This document shows, piece after piece, positions 10,510 to 20,595 of a stretch of 64,000 nt of DNA; within the stretch, counting starts at the first letter, position 1; every line of letters starts with the position of its first letter. The stretch covers positions 1,116,001-1,180,000 of the forward strand of contig MOWL01000045.1 in NCBI GenBank assembly GCA_002110485.1, in the 5' to 3' direction. The DNA is from Emergomyces orientalis (taxonomy: Eukaryota; Ascomycota; Eurotiomycetes; Onygenales; Ajellomycetaceae). A program made the position numbers and the translations under genes. The notes beneath the pieces were generated by a model. That model was given only the letters and a program-made list of their open reading frames with translations. It ran no database searches and had not been told where the DNA came from.

Positions 10510-12155
10510 CTCGAACAGCAGCTCTTGAGGCAAGAAGGGTCAACTGCAGGGAACACTCAAAGAGAGGCCACCGGAGGGAAAAATTGAGAAGAAGAAAGGA
10601 GGAATCCTCGTATCTAGTGAATGGGAGTTCAGACAGAGAGGTGGGGAGCAAAAGAGCGCTACACCAGCTACATAAGTAGTCGCGTGGGCGATTACTCAGG
10701 AGACAGCGGAGATACAGCCAATAGTTGCCAAGACATATTTTAGAATGGGATTTGTGTTGGTCAAAAAAAAAAATTTCTGTCACTTCTTCTCCTGTCTCTT
10801 ATCGCTTGTGAAGCCAGATGGGTGATCTTTCATTGGTGAAATTTTTTTTAACGGGTCTATTCGGCTTTTGGGTGTGGCTGCGGCTATTTTTTTCTTTTCT
10901 TTTCTTCCTTCTCTAGGTTTATCCCCACAAATTTAGCTGCGAGCAAGCATAGAAACTCTGATGCAAGAGGGGCCGAAACCAAGAAACTTGGACGTTGAGC
11001 TTTGCTTTTTCCCGAACCAACTCCAACCTTAGATCAGCCTGGCTAGCTTGCACCATGGCACATGCAAGAAACACGAGCTTTAGCGCCAATTACTCGTCAA
11101 GCATCACAACCTTACTCTCAGAGGCCCAGGAAAAAGACACAGGTCAAAACTATTGGCCTGGTGGCGCTGGTAGTTGGAGCTTGCCAGGTCATCTTCATCC
11201 AGCTCACGAGTTGAATAGGTGAACACAGGAATGCGGAAATGCGGAATGCGGCGAGCAGAGAAGTGGTGCCTGGGATAAATAAAGCTCAGGCTTCTAACTG
11301 GGAGCCGCGGGATACGTACTCTTTAGGGGAATATTAAAAGTGTCCTGGTATGGGAGTAAATCATGCATTGTTACTACCAACCCTTGGCATATTAGTTCCT
11401 CAACTTCGAGTTTCGTATGGACTAACATGCAGCGGAGAACTCCGCATGTGTCCTTTCCTTTCTTTGCTTTTTCCCTGCTTTGGCAGCAGGTCAAGGAGCA
11501 TCAAACCTGAGGATTCTGACAGCACAGGTTAGACAGCCGCTAATCTGTCTGATAGGAACGGCGAGCGCCGGTCAAATCAATAATCAATGGCTTTCTTTTT
11601 CGGATTCCGTCCAGTGCCTTTGATGTGCCTTTTGTTCTTCCTACAAACTCGAGGAGCTACCCCGCAAATATGAATATCAAATCGTCCCGGCGTTGAGGCA
11701 CGGCCTTGCTAGGTTTTTCTTTACTCCTTTTAATGTGACGAGAATAATGTGTTTGGCCAACGGGCGGGTCCGAACGCTGGCGTGGCTTTTCGCTGTCGTC
11801 AAAGCAAAAGTTTCCCGAAACATCTATTGTTTGCTAAGGGCAGGATTTTCAGGTAGGGTGTATTAGCCTTCTTCAATCGATGGGCACCTGATGGAGGTAT
11901 CAAGTCCAGCGAAAATGACTCAGCATATTGTAATTTGTGTAGAGCGAAGGAGTCAAAAGACCCAATTGGGCAAATCAACTCACAGAAGGAGAAGTTGACA
12001 ATTCCCACCATTGAAGGAACGAGGGTGTTGCGTAGGGAACAGCTTAAATACCAGCCGGAACGATCCGGGGGGGGGGGGAAATATATCTATACGGAGTACA
12101 TCTATAACTATATTCAACGCTCTAGCTGAACGACGAATGCAGAGAAAGATTTGAC
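10510..12155. other. Intergenic region upstream of azgA
   Basis: 1.6 kb with no supported gene. It contains T-rich and A-rich tracts and a run of 12 G residues at 12067-12078 beside the 9-mer TACGGAGTA (12090-12098). Presumed promoter of the purine permease on the left. Confidence 0.55.
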
Positions 12156-12165
12156 AAAAAAAAAA
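12156..12165 (-). terminator. RNA polymerase III T-run terminator
   Basis: Ten consecutive T residues on the minus strand, 12 nt beyond the 3' end of the tRNA-Gly gene, the standard Pol III stop signal. Confidence 0.85.
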
Positions 12166-12177
12166 GGGGAATGTTTA

Positions 12178-12290
12178 TGCATCATCCGTGAATCGAACAC
12201 GGGCCTCATCGAGTTGGATCACATGACTCGCTGGAAGATTATCCGGGAGTCAAATGGCAACGATGAATTCTACCACTAGACCAATGATGC
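12178..12290 (-). tRNA. tRNA-Gly (GCC) with 42-nt intron
   Basis: Read on the minus strand, 12290 to 12178. The acceptor arm GCATCAT pairs with ATGATGC, with discriminator A. The D arm (GTCTAGTGGTAG) carries the A box. The anticodon stem CATCG/CGATG encloses the loop TTGCCAT, giving anticodon GCC at 12258-12256. The T arm GTTCGATTC is the B box. A 42-nt intron (12254-12213) sits after position 37, the canonical eukaryotic site; the mature tRNA is 71 nt before CCA addition. It decodes GGC/GGU. Confidence 0.95.
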
Positions 12291-12589
12291 TGGTCTGTTG
12301 TATGGTCGATACAATGAAATTTTACAATACATTACACGCCAGTATATTTACCGAGATTACAACAGCTTACATTTATGAAATCGCGTCTGGTCTGGCCCAC
12401 ACGTGAATCTGAACTTCCATCAACCGTTTAAGTGCCGATTGGGTTGCCATGAAAGCTCGATAGGGGACCTGAGATTAATTTTATTTCTATATTAGAATCG
12501 AACGATCAGTCTCCTTATCTTAATAATAACGAAGCACCCTGAACGGGGTTAGAAACCATCTGGAAAAAGGAAGACAGAGCAAAAGAAAA

Positions 12590-13887
12590 ATGCCCGTGGT
12601 GCGCAACCGTCGCCGTGCGGTAGGTCTATGTCTTAGTCCAATATTTTTTATCCCTTCCCATTAATTCCAATCACACGGAGATTGAACCTTTCAAGGACAA
12701 GCCTCTCAGCACCCTAACTAACTTAGTTTCCCCACCCCAACTTTGGAACAGTCCGACGCTGAAGCGGATGATACCTCAGACGCCTCATCTGAACCCCAAC
12801 CTAGACAACAAAAACGACAACGGCGCCAGGCCTCTGATTCCGACTCAGATGCCTCCGCAGATGGCGGGGGGTCGACCCCGGAGATCTCCACCCAACTCCA
12901 CAGAGCCATTGACGTGATGGTCAAGAAGCTCGTGCGGCTCGCGCTGGCAAGCGAGTATTCGCGGCAGGTGATCCGGCGCACTGATATCAGAGATAAAGTG
13001 CTTGGGGAGCAAGGGGCGAGGCAGTTCAGGCAAGTTTTTGAAGAGGCGCAGAGGGAGTTGAAGGAGAAGTTTGGCATGCGGATGGTGGAGCAGCCGTTGA
13101 GGGAGAAGGTGACAATTAGTCAGAGGAGGGGTGTGTTTTTTTATTTTTATATTTTCCCTTTTTCTGTTGGCTTCCTTTTTGCAAGATATCCATCCTTTCG
13201 GATGGTAGGGTGTTTCGTAGAGGGTATATATTTGATATGGCCAAAATACACTGACCCATTTTCCCGCAACATCAAGCCGCCCAACGCACCGAACGACCCG
13301 CCACAACCTCCAAAACTTGGACTGTGATAACCACCCTCCCCAACGCCTACCGAAACCCGGCCATCCTCCCACCGACAAAAGCCCCCTCCTCCGTAACCGA
13401 AAGCACCTACACCGCCCTCTACACCTTCATAATATCCACCATCCTACTCTCCGGCGGTTCCATACGCGAACAGAAGCTAGACCGCCTCCTCCGTCGTGTC
13501 AACGCTGATAACTTCACACCCATCGACCGCACGGATAGGTTACTGGCGCGCCTATGTAAGGAAGGCTATATCGTGCGTAATCGGGAGATGGATGGTGGGG
13601 AGGAGATTGTGGAGTATCTTGTTGGCCCGAGGGGGAAGGTTGAGGTCGGTGTTGCGGGCGTGTCCGGGTTGGCGAGGGAGGTTTATGGGTTTGGTGAAGA
13701 GGGTTCAAATGGGAACGGGAACGGGAACGGGAACGGGGATGAAGGTGTAGGTGTGGGTGCAGCTAAGAGGCAGGAGGAGGTGGAGGCGTTTGATAAGAGG
13801 TTGAATAGGAGTTTGGGGATTCGGGAACCATTGCAATTTGGGAGGGAGGAGGGTGAGGGGGATGGGGATGGGGATGGGGGGGATTGA
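12590..13887 (+). CDS. NSE3: Smc5/6 complex subunit Nse3 (MAGE domain)
   Basis: Three exons, 12590-12619, 12752-13130 and 13277-13887, give 339 aa. The ten-codon first exon (MPVVRNRRRA) is followed by an acidic/basic disordered leader. The MAGE homology region starts at MVKKLVRLALASEYSRQVIR, continues with RRTDIRDKVLG and KFGMRMVEQP, and after the second intron with TWTVITTLPNAYRNP, ILLSGGSIRE and DRLLARLCKEGYIVR, the second winged helix. Nse3 pairs with Nse1 and Nse4 in the nuclear Smc5/6 complex that acts in recombination repair and replication-fork maintenance. The C-terminus holds a (Gly-Asn) run and a Gly/Asp tail encoded by hexanucleotide repeats, probably length-variable. Confidence 0.85.
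13711..13734. repeat. GGGAAC hexanucleotide repeat in NSE3
   Basis: Four perfect GGGAAC units inside the coding sequence, encoding alternating Gly-Asn. In-frame change in copy number would not disrupt the gene. A similar GGGGAT tract lies near the stop codon at about 13857-13880. Confidence 0.85.
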
Positions 13888-14810
13888 TGCTTAATGACGG
13901 GTCAATTTCATGTGTTCTTTTATATGTTTTCCTGTCTCTCTCGAACATGTTTTCAAGAGATGATTGTTTTTGTATTATCTCTCCTTGCCTTGTTTCTATC
14001 AGAGTTTCGATGTTGATGCGATATTGTAGAATTCAGAGCGGAACGCATGGCATCGTGTTTACACTGAAATGGTTTTAATTTTTTTAATCTTGATCCTTTC
14101 ATCTCTATGCTCCCTTCTCCTCTATATTGCACTTCATATGAAAAATGAGATAAAATAAAAAAAGCCATCAGGGCTAGAAAATGGGCTTTTCCCGTACAAA
14201 AGGAATGGATATATATATATTTCTGCTGAACATGAGAAGGATGAGAAAAATGCCAATGAAGGGAAAGATACATCAAGAGGCCTAGATAAGATATGCATAA
14301 AATGAGAAAACATTCGATTTTCGTCCACGCCTGCATCATGAGAGCTTTCTCTATTCCTTATACAGGTGGGTATCTAGATGGCTAGACAGTCGTTTTGGGC
14401 GTTACCCAGGCGGACGGCCCGTAAATATGTGTAAATGCAGACAATAAGGAGAAAATGCATATACATATAGAGGGGGTTCGTGCATAACTTGAACGTAAAA
14501 TAAATGGATACAGATTCAAAAAAAGAAAGGAAAAAAAGAAAAATAATTCGTCCAGAGCAAAACAAAAACCAGCGAATGTATCTAACAAGGAGATGCAAAA
14601 GGCGAGACAAATACCGACAAAACACGTACGCACGCTGGGTTCGATTGACTTCTCTCATCTTTCGTTCTGCTTTTCGATGTCGCATATGCATACGAATTTT
14701 AATCGGAAAATGCTGAATTGATTCTAAGATAGCGGACGTGAAAAAGGAAGAGAAAAAAAAGAAGATTCGTAAAAAGGAGGCATTCTCTCAAAACCCCTTT
14801 CCCCCGCTTC
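13888..14810. other. Convergent 3' intergenic region
   Basis: Between the stops of NSE3 (+) and the ankyrin gene (-). A/T-rich with many short overlapping ORFs of low complexity; I see no gene. Confidence 0.6.
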
Positions 14811-15628
14811 TCACTCAGAATCACTCGCACTATTCCGCGCATCACCATCATCATCGCTATCCGCATCATTCTGCAACGCCAGCCCCTCATTCAGGAGATA
14901 TTCCGCCTGCCTCAATTCCTTGCGTACTTCTTCAGGTATCATATCTGGTAACCGGGAAGGGGTTTCGCCATGTTTATTCGTGACCCGCGGGTCACAGCCA
15001 GCTTCGCACATCATTTTTATCATGGTGACGGCGTCTTGGACGGAGTTGTAGCGGCTCGTATCATTAGCGTAGCGCGCGGCGAGGTGGAGAGGGGTTTCTT
15101 TGTCGAGTCGCGTTTTCGGGTCGCATTCGAAGAATTCGATGTCGAAGAGGAAGTCGGCTGCATGGTCTGTAGTTGCGCGGATGGAAGTGGATGGTTAGAA
15201 TTTTTGTTTTGCAACTCCTGTTATGTGGTGGGTGTAGGTGGGTAGTGTTTGGAGCCACTAAACGCCAAGCGATAGAGAGCTGGGTACGGTTATTTGTTAA
15301 GAGATAAAATGGCTAGCCCACTCACAACTGCCATGCATAGCGCAGATATGAAGCGCATGATTGCCCAAGGGATCCGTAACACCGTTAAAAAACTCAGCAA
15401 TTTCTGCATTTGTTTTCTTCGCGTTTTCCATCTCTGTAAAAACATCCTCTAGGGCATCCGTGTTATCTTCCCGGCAGGCAGCGGAAACTCTCTCGGCGGG
15501 ACTGGCCCCCTAAATTTCAGACTTTTAGTTAGAGAATTCGCCCTTTTTAACTTTGCTTTCTTTAAGGTGTGGAGGATTAGATGAAGTCGACGTACCTCAT
15601 CGTCCGCCACTACTTTATCATTCGCCAT
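14811..15628 (-). CDS. Small ankyrin-repeat protein
   Basis: Three minus-strand exons, 15628-15596, 15509-15326 and 15166-14811, give 190 aa. Start MANDKVVADDE; an ATG-less extension upstream was rejected. Ankyrin-type units are visible: DPLGNHALHICAMHGS, then KTRLDKETPLHLAARYAND, then CDPRVTNKHGETPSRL. These contain the TPLHxAA consensus and the helix-turn-helix spacing. The C-terminus is an acidic DSDDDGD tail. Length and layout recall the yeast YGL242C-like family of unknown function; that match is from memory. Probably soluble and a protein-binding adaptor. Confidence 0.8.
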
Positions 15629-16446
15629 GGGCACTGTGTTGTGTGTGTAGCTTGTTGTTTGCCGTTTGCCTAGATGATATTACGAGGTGGGGGCGGGGGC
15701 GGGGGCGGGTCGATGTTTCGCGCTCTCGAAATTAAGTCTAATTCCGAAGGGCCTGGGAATAGGGAAAAGAAAACCCGTCAAATTCATGTAGAGCTAGCAC
15801 GGAATAAATAAACAAATCCAGGAATGTTCGATAAACGAGCGCTGAAGTTGAAAGACTTGGGTTGAGAGGGGGGAGAACCAACCAGCTAAATATGATGTTC
15901 CTGCTCAGCAGTAGTTAACCAAAGGAAAAGAGTTATCCTGACCTGCCAGGTATAACCCCGATCAGCTAAGGAGAGGCTTGGTATAGGAAGTTGCAATCCT
16001 TATTTCTTCCTGGTTTGTATTAAGTTGCAATGTCCCATTGCGTGTTTGTATCAGCCAGGCCCCTGTATCATGTATGCGCCAATCCCGTAACTGCAGGAAC
16101 AAAGATATTCCGGCTGACCACGAAGATTTTGCCGCGATCTTGAAACTGCGCCGCTAAATTTATGTATTTATAGACAAACAGCCGCGCGGAACATTATCCT
16201 TGTAGACTAGCCAATCAGGAGGCTAACCCTTTTGACTCCTAGCCGCCTTTTGCTCTCTGCCCAATTTCCTCTTGAGTTTGGGAACCGACAACAGCAGACC
16301 TTGGAAGATAACGTTAGGATGCAATGAGCTCACACGGATTCATTCTTGAAGGTTATACGGTGTGACAATGACATTACTATCTATAACATATACAGTTGGA
16401 TAGTCATTGATCCTTCCCCCAATCACCACAAGAGATTCCAGCAAAA
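15629..16446. other. Divergent intergenic region with G-rich cluster
   Basis: 818 bp between the divergent ankyrin and RPC11 start codons. It holds a G-rich cluster at 15688-15709, annotated separately. No supported ORF. Confidence 0.6.
15688..15709 (+). promoter_or_regulatory. G-rich cluster, potential G-quadruplex
   Basis: Four runs of three to five G separated by single C residues, 60-80 bp upstream of the ankyrin-gene start codon. The spacing satisfies the usual four-run G-quadruplex pattern. Whether it folds or affects transcription cannot be told from sequence. Confidence 0.5.
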
Positions 16447-17257
16447 ATGCCTTTGACATGTGAGTCCCAATCCCTTCGTTGAAATGCCTCTCCGAACGAC
16501 ACGCATAGATTTTTCTGCTAACTAGACCGCTTTTGATCGCCAATTGTTGTTTTTTAGTTTGCCCTAACTGTAGCAATGCCCTTACCATCTCCCGGGCGGA
16601 TCCCACCTCCCGCTACCCGCTAGGCATCAACCGATTCGAATGCCGCACCTGCCCCTACCAGTATGTTCTCGACCGAACATACTACGAGCGGACAGAGATG
16701 AAACGCAAGGAGGTTGCAGATGTGATGGGGGGAAAAGACGAGTGGAAGAATGCTGATAGCCAAGGGAGTGAGTTACACACTACCTCCACATACGACCCCA
16801 GGGGGGATAAAAAGAAGGGGCGCGAGCGATGCCCGATTTCCACACTCGCTCCCCAAGCGGCCTTTCCATTTGCTGTTTAAACCTATAGACATATTCGCGT
16901 CTATATATCTATACAACCTTTGCTGATCATCGCCGCCCGTCGTATGATTTATAGCTCAATGCCCCGCGGAAGGCTGCGATGGCGACCGTGCATATTTTTA
17001 CCAGTTGCAGATTCGAAGCGCCGACGAACCAATGACAACATTCTTCAAGGTACGATAAATCTAAATCTCTAAAAAAAAAAAGACAAAGAAAAGGGGGGAT
17101 TCTCTTCACCCCTCCCCCTCCCCCTCCCCACCGTCACGTTTTGGATCTTCGGAATGAAAAAGAATCTACATATACTGGTAGCCATAGAGAAAGCTCGTGC
17201 TGAGTTGACAATAAATGGCAGTGCACGACCTGCGGGGCTCGATGGAGAGAAAACTAG
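16447..17257 (+). CDS. RPC11: RNA polymerase III subunit Rpc11 (C11)
   Basis: Four exons, 16447-16459, 16558-16767, 16955-17049 and 17222-17257, give 117 aa, close to the family's ~110. The N-terminal zinc ribbon uses Cys6, Cys9, Cys33 and Cys36 (FCPNC ... ECRTCPYQY). The C-terminal TFIIS-like ribbon uses Cys77, Cys82, Cys107 and Cys110. It carries QIRSADEPMT (93-102), the acidic hairpin that gives Pol III its intrinsic RNA-cleavage activity; the catalytic Asp-Glu pair is intact. Rpc11 is needed for termination and reinitiation on tRNA and 5S genes. The first exon is only 13 nt and the last has 11 sense codons, so simple ORF calling misses both ends. The spacer between the first two Cys pairs is a few residues longer than usual. 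Confidence 0.93.
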
Positions 17258-18510
17258 GAAGGGCAACTCGAACCTGTCTGTCTGTCTGGGTGTCTCGATC
17301 TGAGTCATCCCATCAAATTCCCTGTATTACTATGAGCTTGCCAATGTTGCAACTCCCATAGTGAGAGGGGGGTTTGGTAGGCAGCCGGTGTACGTTCATT
17401 TGAAACGAGTTACTTTTCTTTCAGAGGAGCGAAGTTATTTCAGAAAAACAAACAAAACGGAGAAAAAAAGAGGTTCGCATATTCTGAAAATAATATATTG
17501 GGGATACACAGCTAGACAGGGGAGTTGAAAGGGTTTTTCTACCCACTTTTCTCTTTTCACATATGCATGCACTGTTGTTACCTAGATACCCTGCCTATTC
17601 AAGAATTCAAAATATACAAGATTTGTCCGCATAAAATCCTTCTTAGCATTGTAGCTTTAAACAATGAAACAAAAAGCATGGGGAGCAGAGCAGTCGAGAC
17701 CAGCTCTCTGGTTTCAAATCTGATGGAGGGTATGAAAACTTGCTCTACAATTCCTTTTTTTTTAATATTTTTTATTAGACCCCTCCCTTCTCTCCTACTA
17801 AAAATTATTTTATGCTTTGATATTAGGATTTAAGGGTGGATCTACAAACTACGAGGGATCTATCGCTGGCTTCGTAACAGGATCAACCAAAAAAAAAACC
17901 CACTTTTTTTTTTCTTTCCACATCTGTTTCCCAAGGCCAACGCCACACCTTGAATCAGCGCGGACCCAATTATCTTCAAGGAATCTGGGAGCAAAAAGGC
18001 GGTAACTAACTCGGCGAGGGGCCTCTTCTGCCATGGTACCAGCGAACAAATTTTTTTTTTCGCCCGTAAGCTGTAACCCAACCAACTGGCAACCCACCCC
18101 CAGAACAAAGCGCAGCAGGCTGAAGGCAGCCCCTCAAAGCGCCAGCTCTAAGCAACACGTGACGTCCCAAAGCGGCCTAGCGGGCTCGCCTCCTGCACAT
18201 TCCCCCTCCGCCCAGAAACCATACAAAAACCCCTCTCCTCGCACAAAAATTCTTTTCCTTTCCCTCTTCCTCTGCTCGTCTGCTTCAGTACGTATACTCT
18301 CATCCCCTCACTCTCCTCACTTACTCTCTCTCCATCTCTCTCTATATATCTCTCTATATCTCTCTTCTAACTGACCTTCGCCAGCACCTCTACGCATTCT
18401 TGGCCGTAGTATCTGAGCGTTCTCCTGGTCTCTTCTAGTCTCTTCCAAAGAACTACAAGAAATCAAATCATTTTCCAAACCCTCCCACTTCACATTCAAC
18501 TCCCGTCACC
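17258..18510. promoter_or_regulatory. Intergenic region and EF-1alpha promoter/leader
   Basis: No gene visible. Near the EF-1alpha start the + strand becomes strongly pyrimidine-rich, typical of highly expressed fungal promoters. A leader intron is likely: donor GTACGT at 18288, acceptor CGCCAG ending at 18384, with a CTAAC just upstream. Confidence 0.5.
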
Positions 18511-20595
18511 ATGGGGTAAGCACCTAACCATCTATCCCTCTCTATGTCCCTTCTCTCGATTGACTGGTGTTCTTATTTTCATACAGTAAGGAAGAAAAAA
18601 CTCACATTAACCTCGTGGTTATCGGCCATGTCGATTCCGGCAAATCTACCACCACTGGTAAGCATACCCCTTTCATACAACACAACTCTGGGCTTTATCG
18701 CAAACCTTTCTCTGACTCATCTACTGTCTACAGGTCATTTGATCTACAAGTGCGGTGGTATTGACAGCCGTACCATTGAGAAGTTCGAGAAGGTAAGAAA
18801 ATATTGATGAAGAAGATTTTTTTCCCTTCTACCCCTCTGCTTTTGGGTTTTCGCTAGTGTGTTGTGACTCGCCCAAAAAATATATATATATATTTTTTTT
18901 CGTTGGTGGGGTAATTTTGTTGGTTGTTATCGCGTTCGGCTTGGAACCAACCAACCATTCATGTTTGCCGGTCACTATGCACCAGTACAGCCACAATACA
19001 TCCAACATACCACACTTGCATTTAACCCCTCCACTGGGCAGGACTGCATATTCGCCCAATCAACCACAAATCCTCGTCGTTGCTCCTGTCATTTTTTTAA
19101 TCCCCTTTTTTCATTTTTCTACCATTTTAAAGAAAAAAATGTATTTTTATTTTCTTTTGAACATGTACTAACTGTCTAACTACAGGAAGCCGAAGAGTTG
19201 GGCAAGAAATCCTTCAAATATGCGTGGGTCCTTGACAAACTGAAGGCTGAGCGTGAGCGCGGTATTACCATCGATATTGCCCTCTGGAAGTTCGAGACCC
19301 CCAAGTACAATGTCACTGTCATTGGTGAGTTTCCTTTCGATTAAACCCCTTCATCCCTCGACAGATTTCTGCTTCCAGTATATGTTCTCTGACCTGCTCC
19401 TTTCCAGACGCCCCTGGCCATCGTGATTTCATCAAAAACATGATCACTGGTACCTCCCAGGCTGACTGCGCTATCCTCATCATTGCTGCCGGTACTGGTG
19501 AGTTTGAGGCTGGTATTTCCAAGGATGGTCAGACTCGTGAGCACGCTCTGCTGGCTTTCACTCTCGGTGTGAAGCAGCTTATCGTTGCCATCAACAAGAT
19601 GGACACCACCAAGTGGTCCGAGGCTCGTTTCAACGAAATCATCAAGGAAGTCACCAACTTCATCAAGAAGGTGGGATACAACCCCAAGTCTGTTCCCTTC
19701 GTGCCAATCTCTGGTTTCGAGGGTGACAACATGATTGAGCCCTCCCCCAACTGCCCATGGTACAAGGGCTGGAACAAGGAGACTGCTGCTGGCAAGGCTA
19801 GCGGTAAGACTCTCCTCGACGCCATTGACGCCATCGACCCCCCCAGCCGTCCTACCGACAAGCCCCTCCGTCTTCCCCTCCAGGATGTGTACAAGATCTC
19901 CGGTATTGGCACTGTTCCCGTCGGCCGTGTTGAGACCGGTATCATCAAACCTGGTATGGTCGTGACCTTCGCTCCCTCCAACGTCACCACTGAAGTCAAG
20001 TCCGTCGAAATGCACCACCAACAGCTCCAGGCTGGTAACCCCGGTGACAACGTCGGCTTCAACGTCAAGAACGTTTCCGTCAAGGAAGTCCGCCGTGGCA
20101 ACGTTGCTGGTGATTCCAAGAACGACCCCCCCAAGGGTTGCGACTCTTTCAACGCCCAGGTCATCGTCCTCAACCACCCCGGCCAGGTTGGCGCCGGTTA
20201 CGCCCCAGTCCTCGACTGCCACACTGCCCACATTGCTTGCAAGTTCTCTGAGCTCCTCGAGAAGATTGACCGCCGTACTGGAAAGTCTGTTGAGGACAAC
20301 CCCAAGTTCATCAAGTCCGGTGATGCTGCTATCGTCAAGATGGTTCCCTCCAAGCCCATGTGCGTTGAGGCCTTCACTGACTACCCACCCCTTGGACGTT
20401 TCGCTGTCCGTGACATGAGACAAACCGTAAGTTTTTTACCCATGTTCTTTGGCTTTACCATTTATATATCTGATACCGTATACTAATCGCCCAACCTCTA
20501 TACAGGTCGCCGTCGGTGTCATCAAGTCCGTCGTCAAGTCCGACAAGACTGCTGGTAAGGTCACCAAGGCCGCCCAGAAGGCTACCAAGAAATAA
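18511..20595 (+). CDS. TEF1: Translation elongation factor 1-alpha
   Basis: Six exons, 18511-18515, 18587-18657, 18734-18792, 19186-19324, 19408-20426 and 20506-20595, sum to exactly 460 aa, the family length. The GTPase motifs are complete: GHVDSGKST (15-23), DAPGHRDF (switch II/G3) and NKMD (G4). Domains 2 and 3 follow, with CPWYKGW and MVPSKPMCVE, and a Lys-rich end. It delivers aminoacyl-tRNA to the ribosomal A site with GTP hydrolysis. The first exon is ATGGG only, and intron 3 is 393 nt with a long T-rich end. Codon choice in the large exon is strongly C-biased at third positions, as expected for a very highly expressed gene. Confidence 0.99.

Noticed and set aside
10995..11222. 75-codon ORF upstream of azgA
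   Set aside because: Ser/Asn-rich, no homologue known to me, no plausible second exon.
19341..20423. 360-codon minus-strand ORF opposite the EF-1alpha main exon
   Set aside because: It is the antisense shadow of strongly codon-biased TEF1; such long antisense frames are expected from third-position C bias.
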